64,000 bases of DNA from Sialis fuliginosa (taxonomy: Eukaryota; Arthropoda; Insecta; Megaloptera; Sialidae), in NCBI GenBank assembly GCA_961205875.1, contig OY540819.1, positions 3,536,501-3,600,500 of the forward strand, given 5' to 3'. The position numbers and the translations under genes were made by a program. Under the pieces are notes generated by a model that ran no database searches, was not told the origin of the DNA, and saw only the letters and a program-made list of their open reading frames with translations. Every line of letters starts with the position of its first letter. The stretch's first letter is position 1. Positions 12,371-24,051 of the stretch are shown here, one piece after another.

Positions 12371-12899
12371 ATGACGTCAGTAACAAAGTATCACTGAAAT
12401 TATGATTTTAAATAATGAAATAGGTTAAAAAGATTCTCAAAAATGTATTTATTTTTATATTAAAAGTGAGATTAATATAATTTTTGTTACAATAAAAACA
12501 CAAAATATAGTAATCCGCCATGTTTGATGAAACACCAATCAGAGTGAATGACGTCACGGCTAAGTAAACATCATTTTTGTTTCATTAATATCTGCACTGT
12601 TTATAAATTATTTTGTGATTTTAAATTATCAATTTGCTCAGTTTTGTGTTACCAAAACTAAAACCGAAAAACATTAGCAATGAAACATAGATTTATTATT
12701 GTTGACAAGGAGTGTTTACATAGGCGTGACGTCAAAAATACACCATGACACCTGCGAGCGTTTTGGCGTCAAATTCAAAATTAGTTTTAAAAGGGTCAAT
12801 TTTTGTGATTAAACCTTTATTTTCTGCAGAAATAAGTTTTTTTTGGAAATAGGAGACACGTAAGATCATCATAAAATAGTTTTTTTTAAATTAGACACC
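12371..12899 (-). mobile_element. Dispersed repeat with TGACGTCA motifs (family B, copy 1)
   Basis: Near-complete reverse complement of 47608-48133. In this copy it carries TGACGTCA around 12550 and 12727, with another TGACGTCA at 12372 in the edge region, plus ACCAATCAGAG at ~12534 (CCAAT type). Ends in the other copy read GATGATGCC...GGCATCAT, so short TIRs are likely. Non-coding. Confidence 0.75.
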
Positions 12900-13189
12900 A
12901 TGCTTATTAGTTTAATCTATATGAAAATTGAAATAAACATTAGGGTAGTTTTGCATGTATTAAGGAAAATTTAAAATTGTCTGTGCAATATAAATATTTT
13001 AGTCCATCATTTTGCAAAGAATATTTTTTTTAATTTTTGTTTGTTTGTTTATTCCGATTTGACATAAAAACTATGCTATTTTCTAATATACTGTATCAGA
13101 AATGGACATATAGATTTGTTAATTTTTATTTAATTTAATATCAAAAATTAATTAAACGACCCGCCACTGGGTGTTTGTATACGAGATGA

Positions 13190-13420
13190 TATAAAAACAT
13201 AGCTTGCATTTGCAATCAAAACAAAATTGATATCCTTGAGAGCGAATGGCGGTATCGGGAGCGTACGTCAATCACCCACTCTGGCACCCCACCACAAATG
13301 TCGACTCGTTAGGGCTTTGATGTGGTGCATTAAGAAATGCCCGCGGTCTCAAATGGCTATTTTTGTTGGCCTTTACCGATGACATGATCCAGCCAAAATG
13401 AGATTGATATAAGCAAACTG
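13190..13420. promoter_or_regulatory. CpG-richer island, candidate enhancer
   Basis: A unique segment with GAATGGCGGTATCGGGAGCG, CACCCCACCACAAATG and TGCCCGCGGTCTC. CCACCACAAA resembles a Runt-type site (TGTGGT on the minus strand). Not repeated in the window and without a coding signature. Confidence 0.35.
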
Positions 13421-13509
13421 TAAGATTTTAATGAAATCTAAGCCATTCCGGCCAACGTTTCGTAAAACATTAAATATCTATAAAACTCTTTAAAAAATAC
13501 GGAAATAAT

Positions 13510-14060
13510 ATACAGGGTGGGGCATTTAAAGTGCTACAGATTATTATCTCAGAACCATCGCATATTTGAAAAAAATGTTTTCACCAAAAAATGTTTGGTT
13601 CTGAGGGGGTAATAGAATTGTAATGTTTATTTGCTATTTTAACGTGGCCTTCATGGATATTTGAAGGTCAACATCATTTTTTTAAATAGGAACCTATAGT
13701 TTTTATTTAGTCATCTTATTCTATGTGAAAAAACACGAATCCTTTATTGACAACTTTTTTTTGAGCAATCTAAACTTTCCAAGATATCTATCAAAATAAT
13801 TTAGAGATTTTGAACATTCAAGATTTTTTTACTCAGAAATCATCAACTTTATAGAGAAAAAGTACAAAACACAAAAAATGTTTATTTTGGTCTAATGAAA
13901 GTTGGATAATTATTCTAGATTTTTTTTTAACATTTCTAATTTTTTTTTGTTTTTGCTAAAATAAAATAAATAGAAAAAGTTTAAAAAAGTTTTTTAAATT
14001 TTTTACATAATTCACTAAGCTTTAGAATAATTTATAATAATCTGAATTTTAATTAATATT
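13510..14060 (+). mobile_element. One-ended mariner-like repeat fragment
   Basis: It begins TACAGGGTGGGGCATTTAAA at 13512, a style typical of TA-inserting mariner-type ends. I found no matching inverted end downstream; the interior is AT-rich and non-coding. The right limit is a guess. Confidence 0.35.
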
Positions 14061-14142
14061 AACTAAACGTGATGGAATTTTCTGTTAAAAATATATGTTG
14101 TTGTTGACATGTAGAACTAAAAGAACCCTATATAAATTCAAT

Positions 14143-14998
14143 AAGGTAGTGACACCAGTTATGGCCGCTATAAGAGCAAGTTTTACTGTTTTTGTGATTG
14201 ACGGGCTTCTTTTTTGTAATTATCATGAACTCATGCTACTAATAAAATAAATAACTTTTTATTTAATCAATTTAATTACCAAAGTTCGCAAATATAGTTT
14301 TGTTTTTTAAATTATAGCCTTTTTTTTGTTTATGTTTTTTCTTCAGTAATGGATGTAGTAAAACCAGTAATGAACACGCAGTGATGGACACTTGCTAATG
14401 ATTACAAAATGGTAAGTACACAATTTTGACACCTATTGGCCGATTGTCATCAAATCACGCTGTAAGACAGTTAAATGTACCCTAAATAGATTAATATTCA
14501 GAAATGGTAGTAATCAAATATCAACAAATATTTCTAATTCAGTACATTTAATTAAAAAATAGCCATTACTGGAGGCATATATCCAAGTTTGGTAGGTCGT
14601 TTAAAAATTTGTTGCAGATAAAACCAAACCTAACTTGTCTCAGAAAATTATTGTTAGTTACATTCAAACTTAGATAATATTTTAGAATCAATAAAGAAAG
14701 CATCGTATTATTAAATATCTTTTATAAAAATAAATAAATCCCATTTAAAATTACTTTTTTAAAGTAACATAGTGGTCAATAAAGGTATATAACAAAGTTG
14801 TCTTCTATATAAAGAAAAATAGAAAATTTTAAGTGGGATTTATTTCTTTTTATAAAATATGTTTAATAATACGATGCTTTGTTTGTTCATCCCGAAATAT
14901 TATCTAAGTTTGAATGTAACTAACAATAATCAATGTTTTTTCTTCTGGGACAAGTTTATCTGCAACGTATTTTGAAATGACCCTGGTGCTAGTACCTT
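14143..14998 (-). mobile_element. MITE, family A copy 2, interrupted by a nested foldback element
   Basis: Ends AAGGTAGTGACACCAGTTAT and CTGGTGCTAGTACCTT match family A. The continuity of the family is broken at 14595-14982 by another element. Removing that insert leaves a copy of ~470 bp, close to the other copies. TA is present at both outer edges. Confidence 0.8.
14595..14982. mobile_element. Nested foldback MITE
   Basis: Inverted arms of ~165 bp at 14595-14757 and ~14830-14982. Outer ends are GGTCGTTTAAAAATTTGTTG and its relative ending ACGTATTTTGAAATGACC; both arms carry GTTGCAGATAAA, AAACTTAGATAAT and CATCGTATTATTAAA or their complements. TGGT flanks both sides and may be the target duplication. 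Non-coding. Confidence 0.8.
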
Positions 14999-15164
14999 AT
15001 ATGATTTTCATACTTCTCTTATAACCTAGCCAGTGCGAGTGTATCGAGTTTTGTGAAGGTATTCGATATAAGTAAACAGATGCAATTTTAATAATAATAT
15101 AACAGGACCAAAATACCTAATAAAACACATACAAACAATATGTTAATAATTCAGTCAAGCGTGC

Positions 15165-15410
15165 TATGACTGCGCTATATCCCCAGCGTTCTTGATTAGG
15201 TAAAAGCCGGAGACATTTAATATGCGGCCTGTGCGGCCAGCGAGTGACGGACAATAGCATCGGCCATCTTCCGCCGCTGTAACTCGCCACGCAACGTCGG
15301 AGATCGCTATCAAAAGCGTTCGCTGATTGACATTTGATATGGATGCGACAGCTGGTGACTTACGTCGACCTGCTGCGGCCTTTGTGATTGTTGCTGCAGT
15401 TGTTTATAAT
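15165..15410. promoter_or_regulatory. CpG-rich island with TGATTGACA motif
   Basis: One of the most CpG-rich stretches (GTGCGGCCAGCGAGTGACGG, GGCCATCTTCCGCCGCTG, CGCCACGCAACGTCGG). It holds TGATTGACA at 15324-15332, a PBC-class homeodomain motif, and GGCCATCTT at ~15262, similar to a Pho/YY1 core. Unique in the window. A cis-regulatory element is more likely than a gene: no sustained frame or splice-bounded exon is evident. Confidence 0.4.
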
Positions 15411-15652
15411 GATTTGGCGAATAAGGAGATGATTGTGGTGTTTGAGAGCTGCCGCTGATATATATATGGATGATAATTATCCGCATTCGGCTTAAGTCGA
15501 ACGTGCTGGCCGACTTTCAAAACGGTTAACTTATTTGTTTGGTTGTTGTTATGAATTGCCATATTATGAAAACAGGATGAGGGTATAATAGAAGAGATAC
15601 CAATAACAATGTAGTATAACAGCAAAAATTAGTCGAACGTTATTACGTAAAT

Positions 15653-16157
15653 AAGGCAATGGTATCAGTAATGGCTATTTTTAAATTAAATATACTGAAT
15701 TAGAAATATTTGTTGGTATTTGATTACTACCATTTCTTACAGCGTGATTTGATGACAATTGGCCAATAGGTGTCAAAATGGTGAACATTTAAACTAATTA
15801 TTAGTATAATTTATTTATTAATTATTATATTATCATAGCAACTGCTTTGCATTGTTCCAAATTTGATGATTCTTTATTTTATTTATTTATCATTTTGTAA
15901 TCATTAGCAAGTGTCCATCACTCATTATTGGTTTTACTTTATCCATTACTGGAGAAGAAGCATAAACAAAATAAAAGGTTATAATTTGAAAAACAAACTA
16001 TATTTGCGGACTTTGGAAATTAAATTGATTAAATAAAGAGTTATTTGTTTTATTAGTAACACGAGTTCATGAGAATTACAAAAAGATGCGTGTCAATCAC
16101 AAAAACTGTAAACTTTGTTTGTTTGTTTATAGCGGCCATAACTGGTGCCAGTACCTT
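15653..16157 (+). mobile_element. MITE, family A copy 3
   Basis: Left end AAGGCAATGGTATCAGTAAT (degraded), right end ACTGGTGCCAGTACCTT (intact). The interior blocks (GATTACTACCATTTCT, GATGACAATTGGCCAATAGG, GCGGACTTTGG) match the other copies. Orientation is opposite to copies 1 and 2. No coding capacity. Confidence 0.85.
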
Positions 16158-16564
16158 GTAACAAAAATCACGATTATCTCGATAATAACGAATTTTTTTA
16201 GGACTAAAATTAATTATTAAAAAAAATACTTAAATACGCAAGAAGTTAAACTAAATCAAAAATTATAATTAAATTAAATAAACTAACATACATACTTAAA
16301 AGTTTTTCAAAATAAGAAGATCGTTAAAAACAGTTAGTTTGATTTCTAAATAACTTAGTTCTGCAATACGAATGGACGAAAATATTTAGATACAAAGATA
16401 AAATGAATAAATTTAAATACCGTCTGATCCAGAATTTTAATTTGAATAATCTTGAAAACATCTGGAAATAACTACCGACTTTTCGTATTTGAATTTTAAA
16501 TATCAAAAAAATAAAATAAAAAATCGCAAATATCGTGGACTGGATTTCATGTAATTTAAAGAAT

Positions 16565-16690
16565 GTGTCTTGCAAATATAAATCTCCATCAGCGGTCTGT
16601 TGTATAAAAACATTTTGACAAAGATCAAGTGGTAGGCCGCAAAGTCTGTCGGGAATCAAATCATCTGTCAATCAGTTGCAGAAACTCGTT
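16565..16690. promoter_or_regulatory. Candidate enhancer with PBX/MEIS-type decamer
   Basis: CTGTCAATCA at 16665-16674 is the exact complement of TGATTGACAG, the composite PBC plus MEIS/Hth site. It is flanked by GTGGTAGGCCGC and ACAAAGATCAAG (TCF-like, weak). Composition is richer in GC than the flanks and the segment is not repeated. A single composite site can arise by chance, so this is a lead only. Confidence 0.4.
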
Positions 16691-17444
16691 CTTGCTGCAT
16701 TGGTTTTTGTTTTTGTACGTTTGTTTTTCCACAATACGTGGAGTTTCGGATGTGCATAATGTTTTTGTATTCTATCATTGTTTATATTAAGCTTATCTCA
16801 AAATAACGTGATACGATACAAAGAAAAATAAACAGATAGTATTTTGTTTCATATTTCATTTATATCAAATATCCTACATTATTATTATATCGCGTTGATT
16901 TGAAAAATCTTTTTAGACCCCTTACACATTAGCGAACACCCCCGTTCCCTTCATCTGTCGTCAATCATTTTCGTTCAGAATTGTTTCAATTCCGTATTCA
17001 ACAATTGTATTTTACAATAGCATGCCTTGCGATTTAGCTAAAAGCCCTGAGAGAACTTCAATGAGGCCCGGGTTAAACATCATTTTGGGGAACCATATCC
17101 GTCCGTTTCAGGAGTGTAAGGAAATTTCTAATAAATTAAATTTAGTTTGAACTCGTATCATGTAAGATAATATAAATTATAAATATTTATGTAAAATATA
17201 AATTATTTTCGGGGCCCCTGAAGCCTAAAGGCCCGGGCCATATGACCCTCCAAGCCCCCCCCTCTATTTTGGCCTGAAATATGCTTTATTTTGTCAGGGG
17301 GTCGCTAAAAATATTGTTATGTGATAAAAGGATCGCAGGTAGTAAAATTATGTTTTAGTTCACTTTTGATACAATTCCTATAAAACTTTTTTATTAAACT
17401 TTTTTTAACACAAAAGCAGTATATTATGTATAAAACCGTAGATT
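16691..17444. other. Spacer with possible old repeat
   Basis: Mostly AT-rich. A GC-rich patch at 17210-17270 (GGGGCCCCTGAAGCC, GGCCCGGGCC) followed by GGGGGTCGC looks like degenerate transposon sequence; no boundaries found. Confidence 0.35.
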
Positions 17445-17700
17445 GACACCAACGTAAATAGAGTTGTACCCATGCGGTATTCATTTATCTTTCTCTTATA
17501 CATCTAATCATTTCTCTCTCACGTATAACCGACGTAAAGTGACTTGTACGCATTCGTTATTCATCCATCTTTCTCTTATATAATACATCTCACTCACGCA
17601 TATACCACAGCCTCCTTAGTGTGTCATATTAAAATCTGTCGAGGTCATTTTTATTCATTAGTCACGTTAAAGAAGTTTCACTTCAAAAATTGTCGAGTGT
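17445..17700 (+). repeat. Dispersed repeat with internal tandem duplication (family K, copy 1)
   Basis: Two ~75-bp sub-units follow one another (ACCAACGTAAAT...TTCATTTATC and ACCGACGTAAAG...TTCATCCATC). They are followed by AAATCTGTCGAGGTCATTT and AAGTTTCACTTCAAAAAT. The same order occurs at 34151-34401. After it, 17860-17960 has CTAGGTCAAACGGTTCAG and a GATAGACAAACAGACAC tail, which resembles a retroelement 3' region. The class is not determined. Confidence 0.7.
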
Positions 17701-18015
17701 AAGTCAAACTTCGCGTACTACTAGCAGTGTCCATAAATTCAAAATGTTTTCATATTTAAATTTATTCAGAATTATAACCCATTTTCTCCCTCAGAAAACA
17801 CCAAAAACTTGAAAATTTATTTTTATAGCTTAGGTCTATTATTGGTCCACTATTTACTATAACAATATCAAATCTCAGCTTTCTAGGTCAAACGGTTCAG
17901 TAGCTAGAAGGCTGTGACTCTGTGATAGACAAACAGACACAGTTCTGTTTTTCTGATTTTGGTACCAAAAAGTAAAAATCTTTGCAAACTTTATTTTACA
18001 GTCCATGGTAGAGCT

Positions 18016-18423
18016 GGGCGCGTGACCCGACAACTCACAACCCTTTTATTATTCCTAAACGGTGAGAGATATTAAAAAAATTACTCCACTAATTTAGATC
18101 TATCATTTGACATCCCCAACAACAATTAAAAAAATTGATGAAAAAAAAATTATTTATAATTTTAATTGATATCTTAAATAGTTCGAATAGATTTTTAAAT
18201 AATATCTAAATATAGGTGTCCTAAAAGTCACAACTAGCTTGTTAAAATAGATTTTATTTTAAATATTGAAATTTGTTAATAACTTTTTTTAATTGTATAA
18301 ACAATTGATTAAACGATTGGAGTAATTTTTGCTTCAACATTTTTTTAATATCACTTATATACCATTTAGGAATAATAAAATAATTACACTGTGCGTGAGT
18401 CGTGAGTCGTGAGTCACGCGCCC
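18016..18423. mobile_element. Small inverted-repeat element with GGGCGCGTGAC ends
   Basis: Left GGGCGCGTGACCC at 18016 and right GTCACGCGCCC ending 18423 are inverted. CTAAACGG/CCATTTAG-type sequences continue the symmetry inside. The right end has a GTGAGTC triplication (18396-18414). ATGGT occurs just outside both ends, but the exact junction on the left is uncertain. Confidence 0.6.
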
Positions 18424-18534
18424 ATGGTTTTGATCCAACATAGCTTTAGTTTATTGTTAGCCAAATCCCAGAATAACCAACAATTTATACAGTAGAAACA
18501 AATAAACCGAACAGAGTATATAGCCCACAGACCA

Positions 18535-18790
18535 TAAAAACGTGGCGCGCAAAAGCTTCCCGGTGTAAAGGGCGACGTGGGAGATTTAACATCGGCGTGT
18601 CGGGAGTACGATAACTCGGCTCGGACATCATCGGGATTTGTGGCTCCTGGGGCACTCGTTACGTCAGCCCGGTTACGATCTCTGACCGCCGCCGCGCAAA
18701 TTGAATGACGCGAAAAAGATTTCCACTCGTGTGTAGTATATGCTGCTGCTTATAACAGCTCGTGTGGGTGGGGGAGGGGTTATATGAGCT
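18535..18790. promoter_or_regulatory. CpG-rich island, candidate regulatory element
   Basis: A dense CpG stretch (ACGTGGCGCGCAAAAGC, AACATCGGCGTGTCGGG, CGCCGCCGCGCAAATTGAAT), unique in the window, between two repeats. No sustained reading frame. It could be a distal promoter or enhancer. Confidence 0.4.
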
Positions 18791-19000
18791 GGTGCGCTTT
18801 TAGTTTAATGTTTTTTAAGATTTAAGGTTTGGTTTTATGCGATACAAAAACCGTATTTTCTATTTTATTGTTATTTCAACTAAATTGTTGATTTATTGTT
18901 TTTCTTTCGGATTGAAAAACTATATCGTAGTTTTCATTAGGTTCAATTCTCGTTTACAGTTCTGTTATATTGTAATTTAAATAAATCAAATATATGTATT

Positions 19001-19320
19001 GCTTCCCCGCAATATCGAAGATACGAGAAGCTTTGTGATCATTTTAGAATAAGACAAAAAAATTGTTCTTCGATTTTAAAATTTTAAACTGATCTTTCCG
19101 TTTCAGGTCAAGCAAAACACTGTCTGTCTGTCTATCTGTCCGTCCGTCTGTCTGTCTGTGTGTGTGCTGTTCCCTGAATCCTTGTCATACGCATAACTCA
19201 TGAATCACTGAACCGATATTAATGAAACTTGGTTGGATGGTTGAGTCTGGTTTGAGGACGGTCCCATTTCAATATCATCAAAATCTTGTGTCAGGGGGAG
19301 GGGTGACATACGTTTTTTGG
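19001..19320 (+). mobile_element. Dispersed repeat with TCTG tract (family L, copy 1)
   Basis: It starts GCTTCCCCGCAATATCGAAG, which with GATACGAGAAGC forms a short hairpin. It continues through a TCTG-rich tract at 19121-19159, then CCTGAATCCTTGTCA and CTGAACCGATATTAATGAAA. Related, same-strand copies lie at 29386 and 48431. The class is unknown. No TIRs seen. Confidence 0.75.
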
Positions 19321-20376
19321 AAGAAAAAATAAGAATAAAATTAAGTACAGAAATGTGCAATAAAAAAAACAATTGTAAGCATTCAATTATAAAAAAATCG
19401 CTTACTAAACCAATTAATTAATTCTAGTGAATAAACGTTTGCTAATTAAAATAAATGCTATCACGTAATTATTAAAAAAATATATAATAAAAAAACTTGT
19501 TTGACGATTGATACTGAACTAATTTAAGTCTCAAGAATCTGAACAGACATACCTACTAGAAATATATTAAGCAATTTTAAATAAAACATTATTTTTCTTC
19601 ATTCACGTTTAAAACATTTACTAGAAAATCTAACATTTATTATTATTAAAATAATTGACCAATTGTTTATTAAGTAAAGTTAAGTAAAAGCTATTACTCG
19701 ATTTTTTTTCACATCTTCCATTGTCTTCAAAATCATTTGTCTAACGATAAGATCTTTATGACCATCTGTATTCACTACTTATTTTTAAACTTAAAAAATT
19801 GCATGCGTGTAATAGGTAATTGCGTGCAAAATGACATTAAAATTGTTATTGTTCGTTTTGAAATTAAAATGAGTACGGCGTACAATAAGTTCTTTAAATG
19901 GTATTTCCGTCTGAATACATGAGAATCTTACATATCCACATTTATTACAATAATATATTGCGATGTCAGTTCGAATGTAAATACCATGTTTAATTGCTTC
20001 AACATGGTTGTTGTTTGCAGCTTTTTCACTACGGAAAATGTTAATGGCGGCCACTTTTATATGGTTATAAAGAATAAAGTCATTATGTGCATTTTATAAT
20101 TGCTTCGTATTAAGTTATAAGTGGAATTGCATGCGTGCATTTTCTTATGTTTTATATTATGTGGTTTAGTAAGTATTTAAGTTTTGTTCCGCAATTTATA
20201 AATTTTTTTAATAATTAATGTACACCTTATTGTTGAGAAATTTTACTCGAAAACCTATCTTTAAAATATTGACTTTTCATAGATCAAGTTTCTACATTTT
20301 TTTATGTACGACATCTACCATTGATTTTTGAAGTATCTAATCTTCTATATCTGAAGGTTTTATATTAAATAAAAAT
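19321..20376. other. AT-rich spacer
   Basis: No gene, TIR pair or regulatory cluster seen; short open frames here have no recognisable domain. Confidence 0.4.
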
Positions 20377-20899
20377 AAGGTACTGGCACCAGTCTTGGAT
20401 ATGATCCCAGTCATGGGTATTTTTAAATTAAATGTACTGAATTAGAAATATTTGTTGATATTTGATTACTACCATTTCTGAATATTAATCTATGTAAATT
20501 TAACTGTCTTACAGCGTGAATTGATGACAATCGGCCAATAGGTGTCAGAATGGTGGACTAATTATTAGTATAATTTTTTTATTAATTATTATATTATCAT
20601 AGCAACTGCTTTACATTGTTTCAAATTTGACGATTCTTTCTTTTATATCTTTTGTATCATAGTACTTATCATTAGCAAGTGTATATTCCTACGTGCTCAT
20701 TACTAGTTTTACTTTATCCATTACTGGAGAAAAAACATAAACAAAATAAAAGGCTATAATTAAAAAAAAAACTATATTTGCGGAATTTGGTAATTAAATT
20801 GATTAAATAAAGAGTTAGTTATTTTATTAGTGACATGAGTTCATGAGAATTACAAAAACAGTACACCTTGTTCTTATAGCGGCCATAACTGGTGCCAGT
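20377..20899 (+). mobile_element. MITE, family A copy 4
   Basis: Left end AAGGTACTGGCACCAGTCTT is intact; the right end GGCCATAACTGGTGCCAGTT is slightly truncated. Internal blocks match copy 5 closely (GATGACAATCGGCCAATAGG, TGACGATTCTTTC). Non-coding. Confidence 0.85.
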
Positions 20900-21359
20900 T
20901 ATGTATGAAAAACAATTCTTATCTTATTACTGAAGAAAACGTTAGATTGGACTGTGTCACATTCTAAAAATGAAAGAAAGAAAAAATAAGTAAATTTATC
21001 CTTAGTATTTATAGAATATTTTTATTCTTTTTTATGACTATTTAAATTCGATTTACAATAATTACGTATTTGAGGAAATAAAAACAAAAAGGAATTATTA
21101 GGAAAAATGATGCGGAATCTATGATTTAAATTCACCCTTAAGTATTACATAACAGAACGTTATCTACTGACCTATTTACAGGAACAAACTGTTAAAAGAG
21201 TTCCGCAAAAACCTAAATATTTTCAAATGTATGCGTTTTGTTCTGATTGCTTAAATGAACGTCTTATTTTACGAACAAAAATTACGAGAATATTCGAATA
21301 CACAAATACGTTCTCTATCAGCCAAATTAACTAACTCATCATATATGAGTCCAACATAT

Positions 21360-21600
21360 GATTTGCAACAGCAGGGCACGCATATGTGCGCCATGTTGTG
21401 ACGTCACATACATAGGCCGGCCCATTGACCCGCTAACTCCGCCTCTGCGCAGACCCATCTTTATAGACAGAGACGGCAATGCTTCTTAAGTGGCGAAGCA
21501 CATCAATGTTTATGCACGTCTGTCTCTGTGACTTTGTGACGCAAGGGGTGTCAAAATTATAACAGTGGCACGTGGAGGCCCTGACCATTCAGAAGTCAAT
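21360..21600. promoter_or_regulatory. GC-rich segment with TGACGTCA
   Basis: It contains GCGCCATGTTGTGACGTCAC near 21391, GGCCGGCCCATTGACCCGC and CTCCGCCTCTGCGCAGACC. AGACAGAGACGG and CGTCTGTCTCTGTG face each other across ~60 bases. It may be a CRE-bearing regulatory element or part of a transposon; I cannot decide. Confidence 0.35.
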
Positions 21601-21710
21601 GCGATTGGTTAAACGAGCAAGATATTGATGTTATTGTAGATAAATGAATATATTTCTGCGTGATCAGATTGTGATCATACTACTTTTGGTGAAAATAATT
21701 TTATAAATCT

Positions 21711-22097
21711 ATAGTCTATTTCATTTAAGATTGCAGTGGACGGAAATTAGACGGTATGATTCGCACAGGTACTATTATTGCACTAGGCTAGCTCACAGAA
21801 TAAGTAAGAAGCGATACTCCATGTTAAACTGGCAATTGTTTTGAGTTTTATAAATATTAAATATATATTTTTTAATATCCTAATATCGATAATATAATAC
21901 ATATTTTTAGAATAACTAATCTGACAATTTGAATTAAATTGCATTTGTTTTCAAGGCAACATGAATTAGTAGATGTATTGCGTCAGTGAAAAACTTGTGT
22001 TATTGTTAATCTACCTGGCGTTTTGTCCAATCAGGAGCGCGTATTTTGCTTCCTATGTTAGCTATAGTTGCAATCTTAAATGAAACAGACTATATGA
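21711..22097. mobile_element. MITE with TAGTCTATTTCATTTAAGAT ends
   Basis: Left TIR TAGTCTATTTCATTTAAGAT with TTGCA following; right TIR TTGCAATCTTAAATGAAACA then GACTA. TA flanks both ends. A truncated relative lies at about 46430-46565 (shared AATAACTAATCTGACAATTT and ACATGAATTAGTAGA). Non-coding. Confidence 0.8.
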
Positions 22098-22440
22098 TTT
22101 TTTGATATCTGTAGGTTTTTAGATTTCATACAAAAGTAATGATTTATTAAATAAAACACTTTAATTTTTTATTGATGTTCAATTTCAAGCAACGAATAGC
22201 AAAATAGTGACATTCTTTGAAAGATGCAAATGCAGTTTTTCGTCAATAAATGTAAAAAAATAAAAAGGTAAATAAATAACACAAAATTCAAATTGAAATA
22301 TTATAATAATAAATAAACCACAATATATGTATAATGTATATGTATATAATAATATACATATCTTAATTATTTCAAAGAATTCCAAAATGAGCATTTAATC
22401 AATTTTAATAAGATCACATCTATGAAAATAAAACTTAAGT

Positions 22441-22640
22441 CATTTACTGTGGTTACGACCCAAAAGGCAATAAATAAAAAATGTTAATCAAAAACGGCAT
22501 TATTTGTGCAGATGGCCGTAAAATAAAAATGAGTTTTTCTACGGGCGAATTTGTGGTTATTTTGTTGTCACCCAAAAACAGTGCGGTCTGTAACACGCAT
22601 TAAAAATGAAAAGTAGTTAAACTGCGACCACAAAATAACC
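22441..22640. promoter_or_regulatory. Candidate enhancer: four Runt/RUNX-type sites
   Basis: TGTGGTT at 22448-22454, TGTGGTT at 22552-22558, TGCGGTC at 22582-22588, and GACCACA (TGTGGTC on minus) at 22626-22632 all fit the RUNX consensus TGYGGTY within ~185 bases. Homeodomain-like TAATTGG and ACGGCATTATTTG sequences lie nearby to 22740. Not repeated elsewhere in the window. Motif matching is by eye. Confidence 0.45.
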
Positions 22641-22740
22641 GAACGCGTCAACAGAACTCGGTATATTGTTATAAAAAATGTAATGCTAAAACCGAAAATG
22701 TAATTGGCCATAATAAACCGTGTAATTCGAAAAAGTGTGC

Positions 22741-23590
22741 ACTAAACGGGGAATATTTTTAATACCCACTTCACAGAAATACTAAAAATAGAGATTATGT
22801 GGTGTGCTTCATTTCATAAGCGTTAAAGTCTATTTATCTTCTGTAGATTAAAGATTATGGTAAAAAGATATTATGTTACATAAAAAATAATTGAATACAA
22901 CTGTACTACAACTGATTAAAAAAATATTTTGATGGCAACCATTGTAAATATAAATTAACAATAAGAATTTAACATATACATTTTACACCCTACTCCAAAT
23001 ATGAAAAAAGGAAACAGTTGTCTTACCTCCAATTTTATCAAATTTTGTTATATTTGGTAATACTCCAAATGTGAGAAAATGTGCAGAGTAAAAAATTGTA
23101 CAGAACGTTGGGGTCTACTCTTTGAGCTACAAGATGTTTAAAAAGGTCTCTCAAATAAAGATTATCTCATAACTTCCAAAGTAACTTAATTAGAGTAACA
23201 ACAATGAGTCAGTTTCATAGGTAATTAACTAACGTATGTATCAGTATTAGCGTTATTGCTAGCCGTGTTTCAAGTTCAGAGTTATTGCTCATCAAAGTCA
23301 AAAAATATATTTATTTTTTTGAACATTTTTATGATAATCACATTTTTCTCCAAAAATATCTACAATATGTGGTATTTTTATCATTATTTTGGTGTGTCAT
23401 AATGTTACCTACAAATTTTGAACCTGGGTCTTACAGTTTTCCAGTTATAAATTTATCTAAATTTATCCCCAAAGTGACTATTTTGCAACCTACCCTATTA
23501 AATGAAACAAATAAATAATACAAAATATTGGTACTAGCCATATAAATCTCCAAATAGACCAATCAGAACCCAGTACTTACTATTTAACAG
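22741..23590. other. AT-rich spacer
   Basis: No gene or bounded repeat seen. A TACTCCAAATRTGA sequence occurs twice (22991 and 23062), a short local repeat. Confidence 0.4.
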
Positions 23591-23689
23591 ATATGTACCA
23601 AGCTGTCAACACAAACAAACTGATGGTAACGTAGATAGAAGAAATCGGGTAATAATCTATCTGACCACGAAACTGTATTATTCTACCAT

Positions 23690-24000
23690 ATTGTCAACAT
23701 GGCCGAGCATTCGAGCAACAGTTACAATCATTGTTTGATTGGACTGCACGTGTTAATTGTACATCCCTGCGACACACGTCAAACAGTAATTCCTGTGTGA
23801 GTTTTTCAAATGATCTGTCTCGGCTGGTAACAGCGGGGAGGCCTCTCTCAAAGACCTCGCCGCTTGAGTTATGTACACAGCCGGCGAGAGCTGTTGAGTG
23901 GCACCGAACAACCGCCGCTCTAATAAATCGGCCAAATCAGAAGCTACTGATTATTTATCTCGCCAGTGGTGGCGTGTCATTAAATACAACACATACTGTG
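23690..24000. promoter_or_regulatory. CpG-rich island, candidate regulatory element
   Basis: Contains a CACGTG E-box (in ACTGCACGTGTTAATTG, near 23746), GGTAACAGCGGGGAGGCC and CGAACAACCGCCGCTC. Both strands have short open frames through it, but none has a recognisable domain. Unique in the window. Confidence 0.35.
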
Positions 24001-24051
24001 TGAAAGTTACATCTCTGGTATAATTCACAAGTCCTTAAGAATGAAGATAGT

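Noticed and set aside
16324-16671. 115-codon open frame on minus strand
   Set aside because: No recognisable domain; composition fits chance translation of AT-rich DNA, and its N-terminal part overlaps a candidate regulatory patch.
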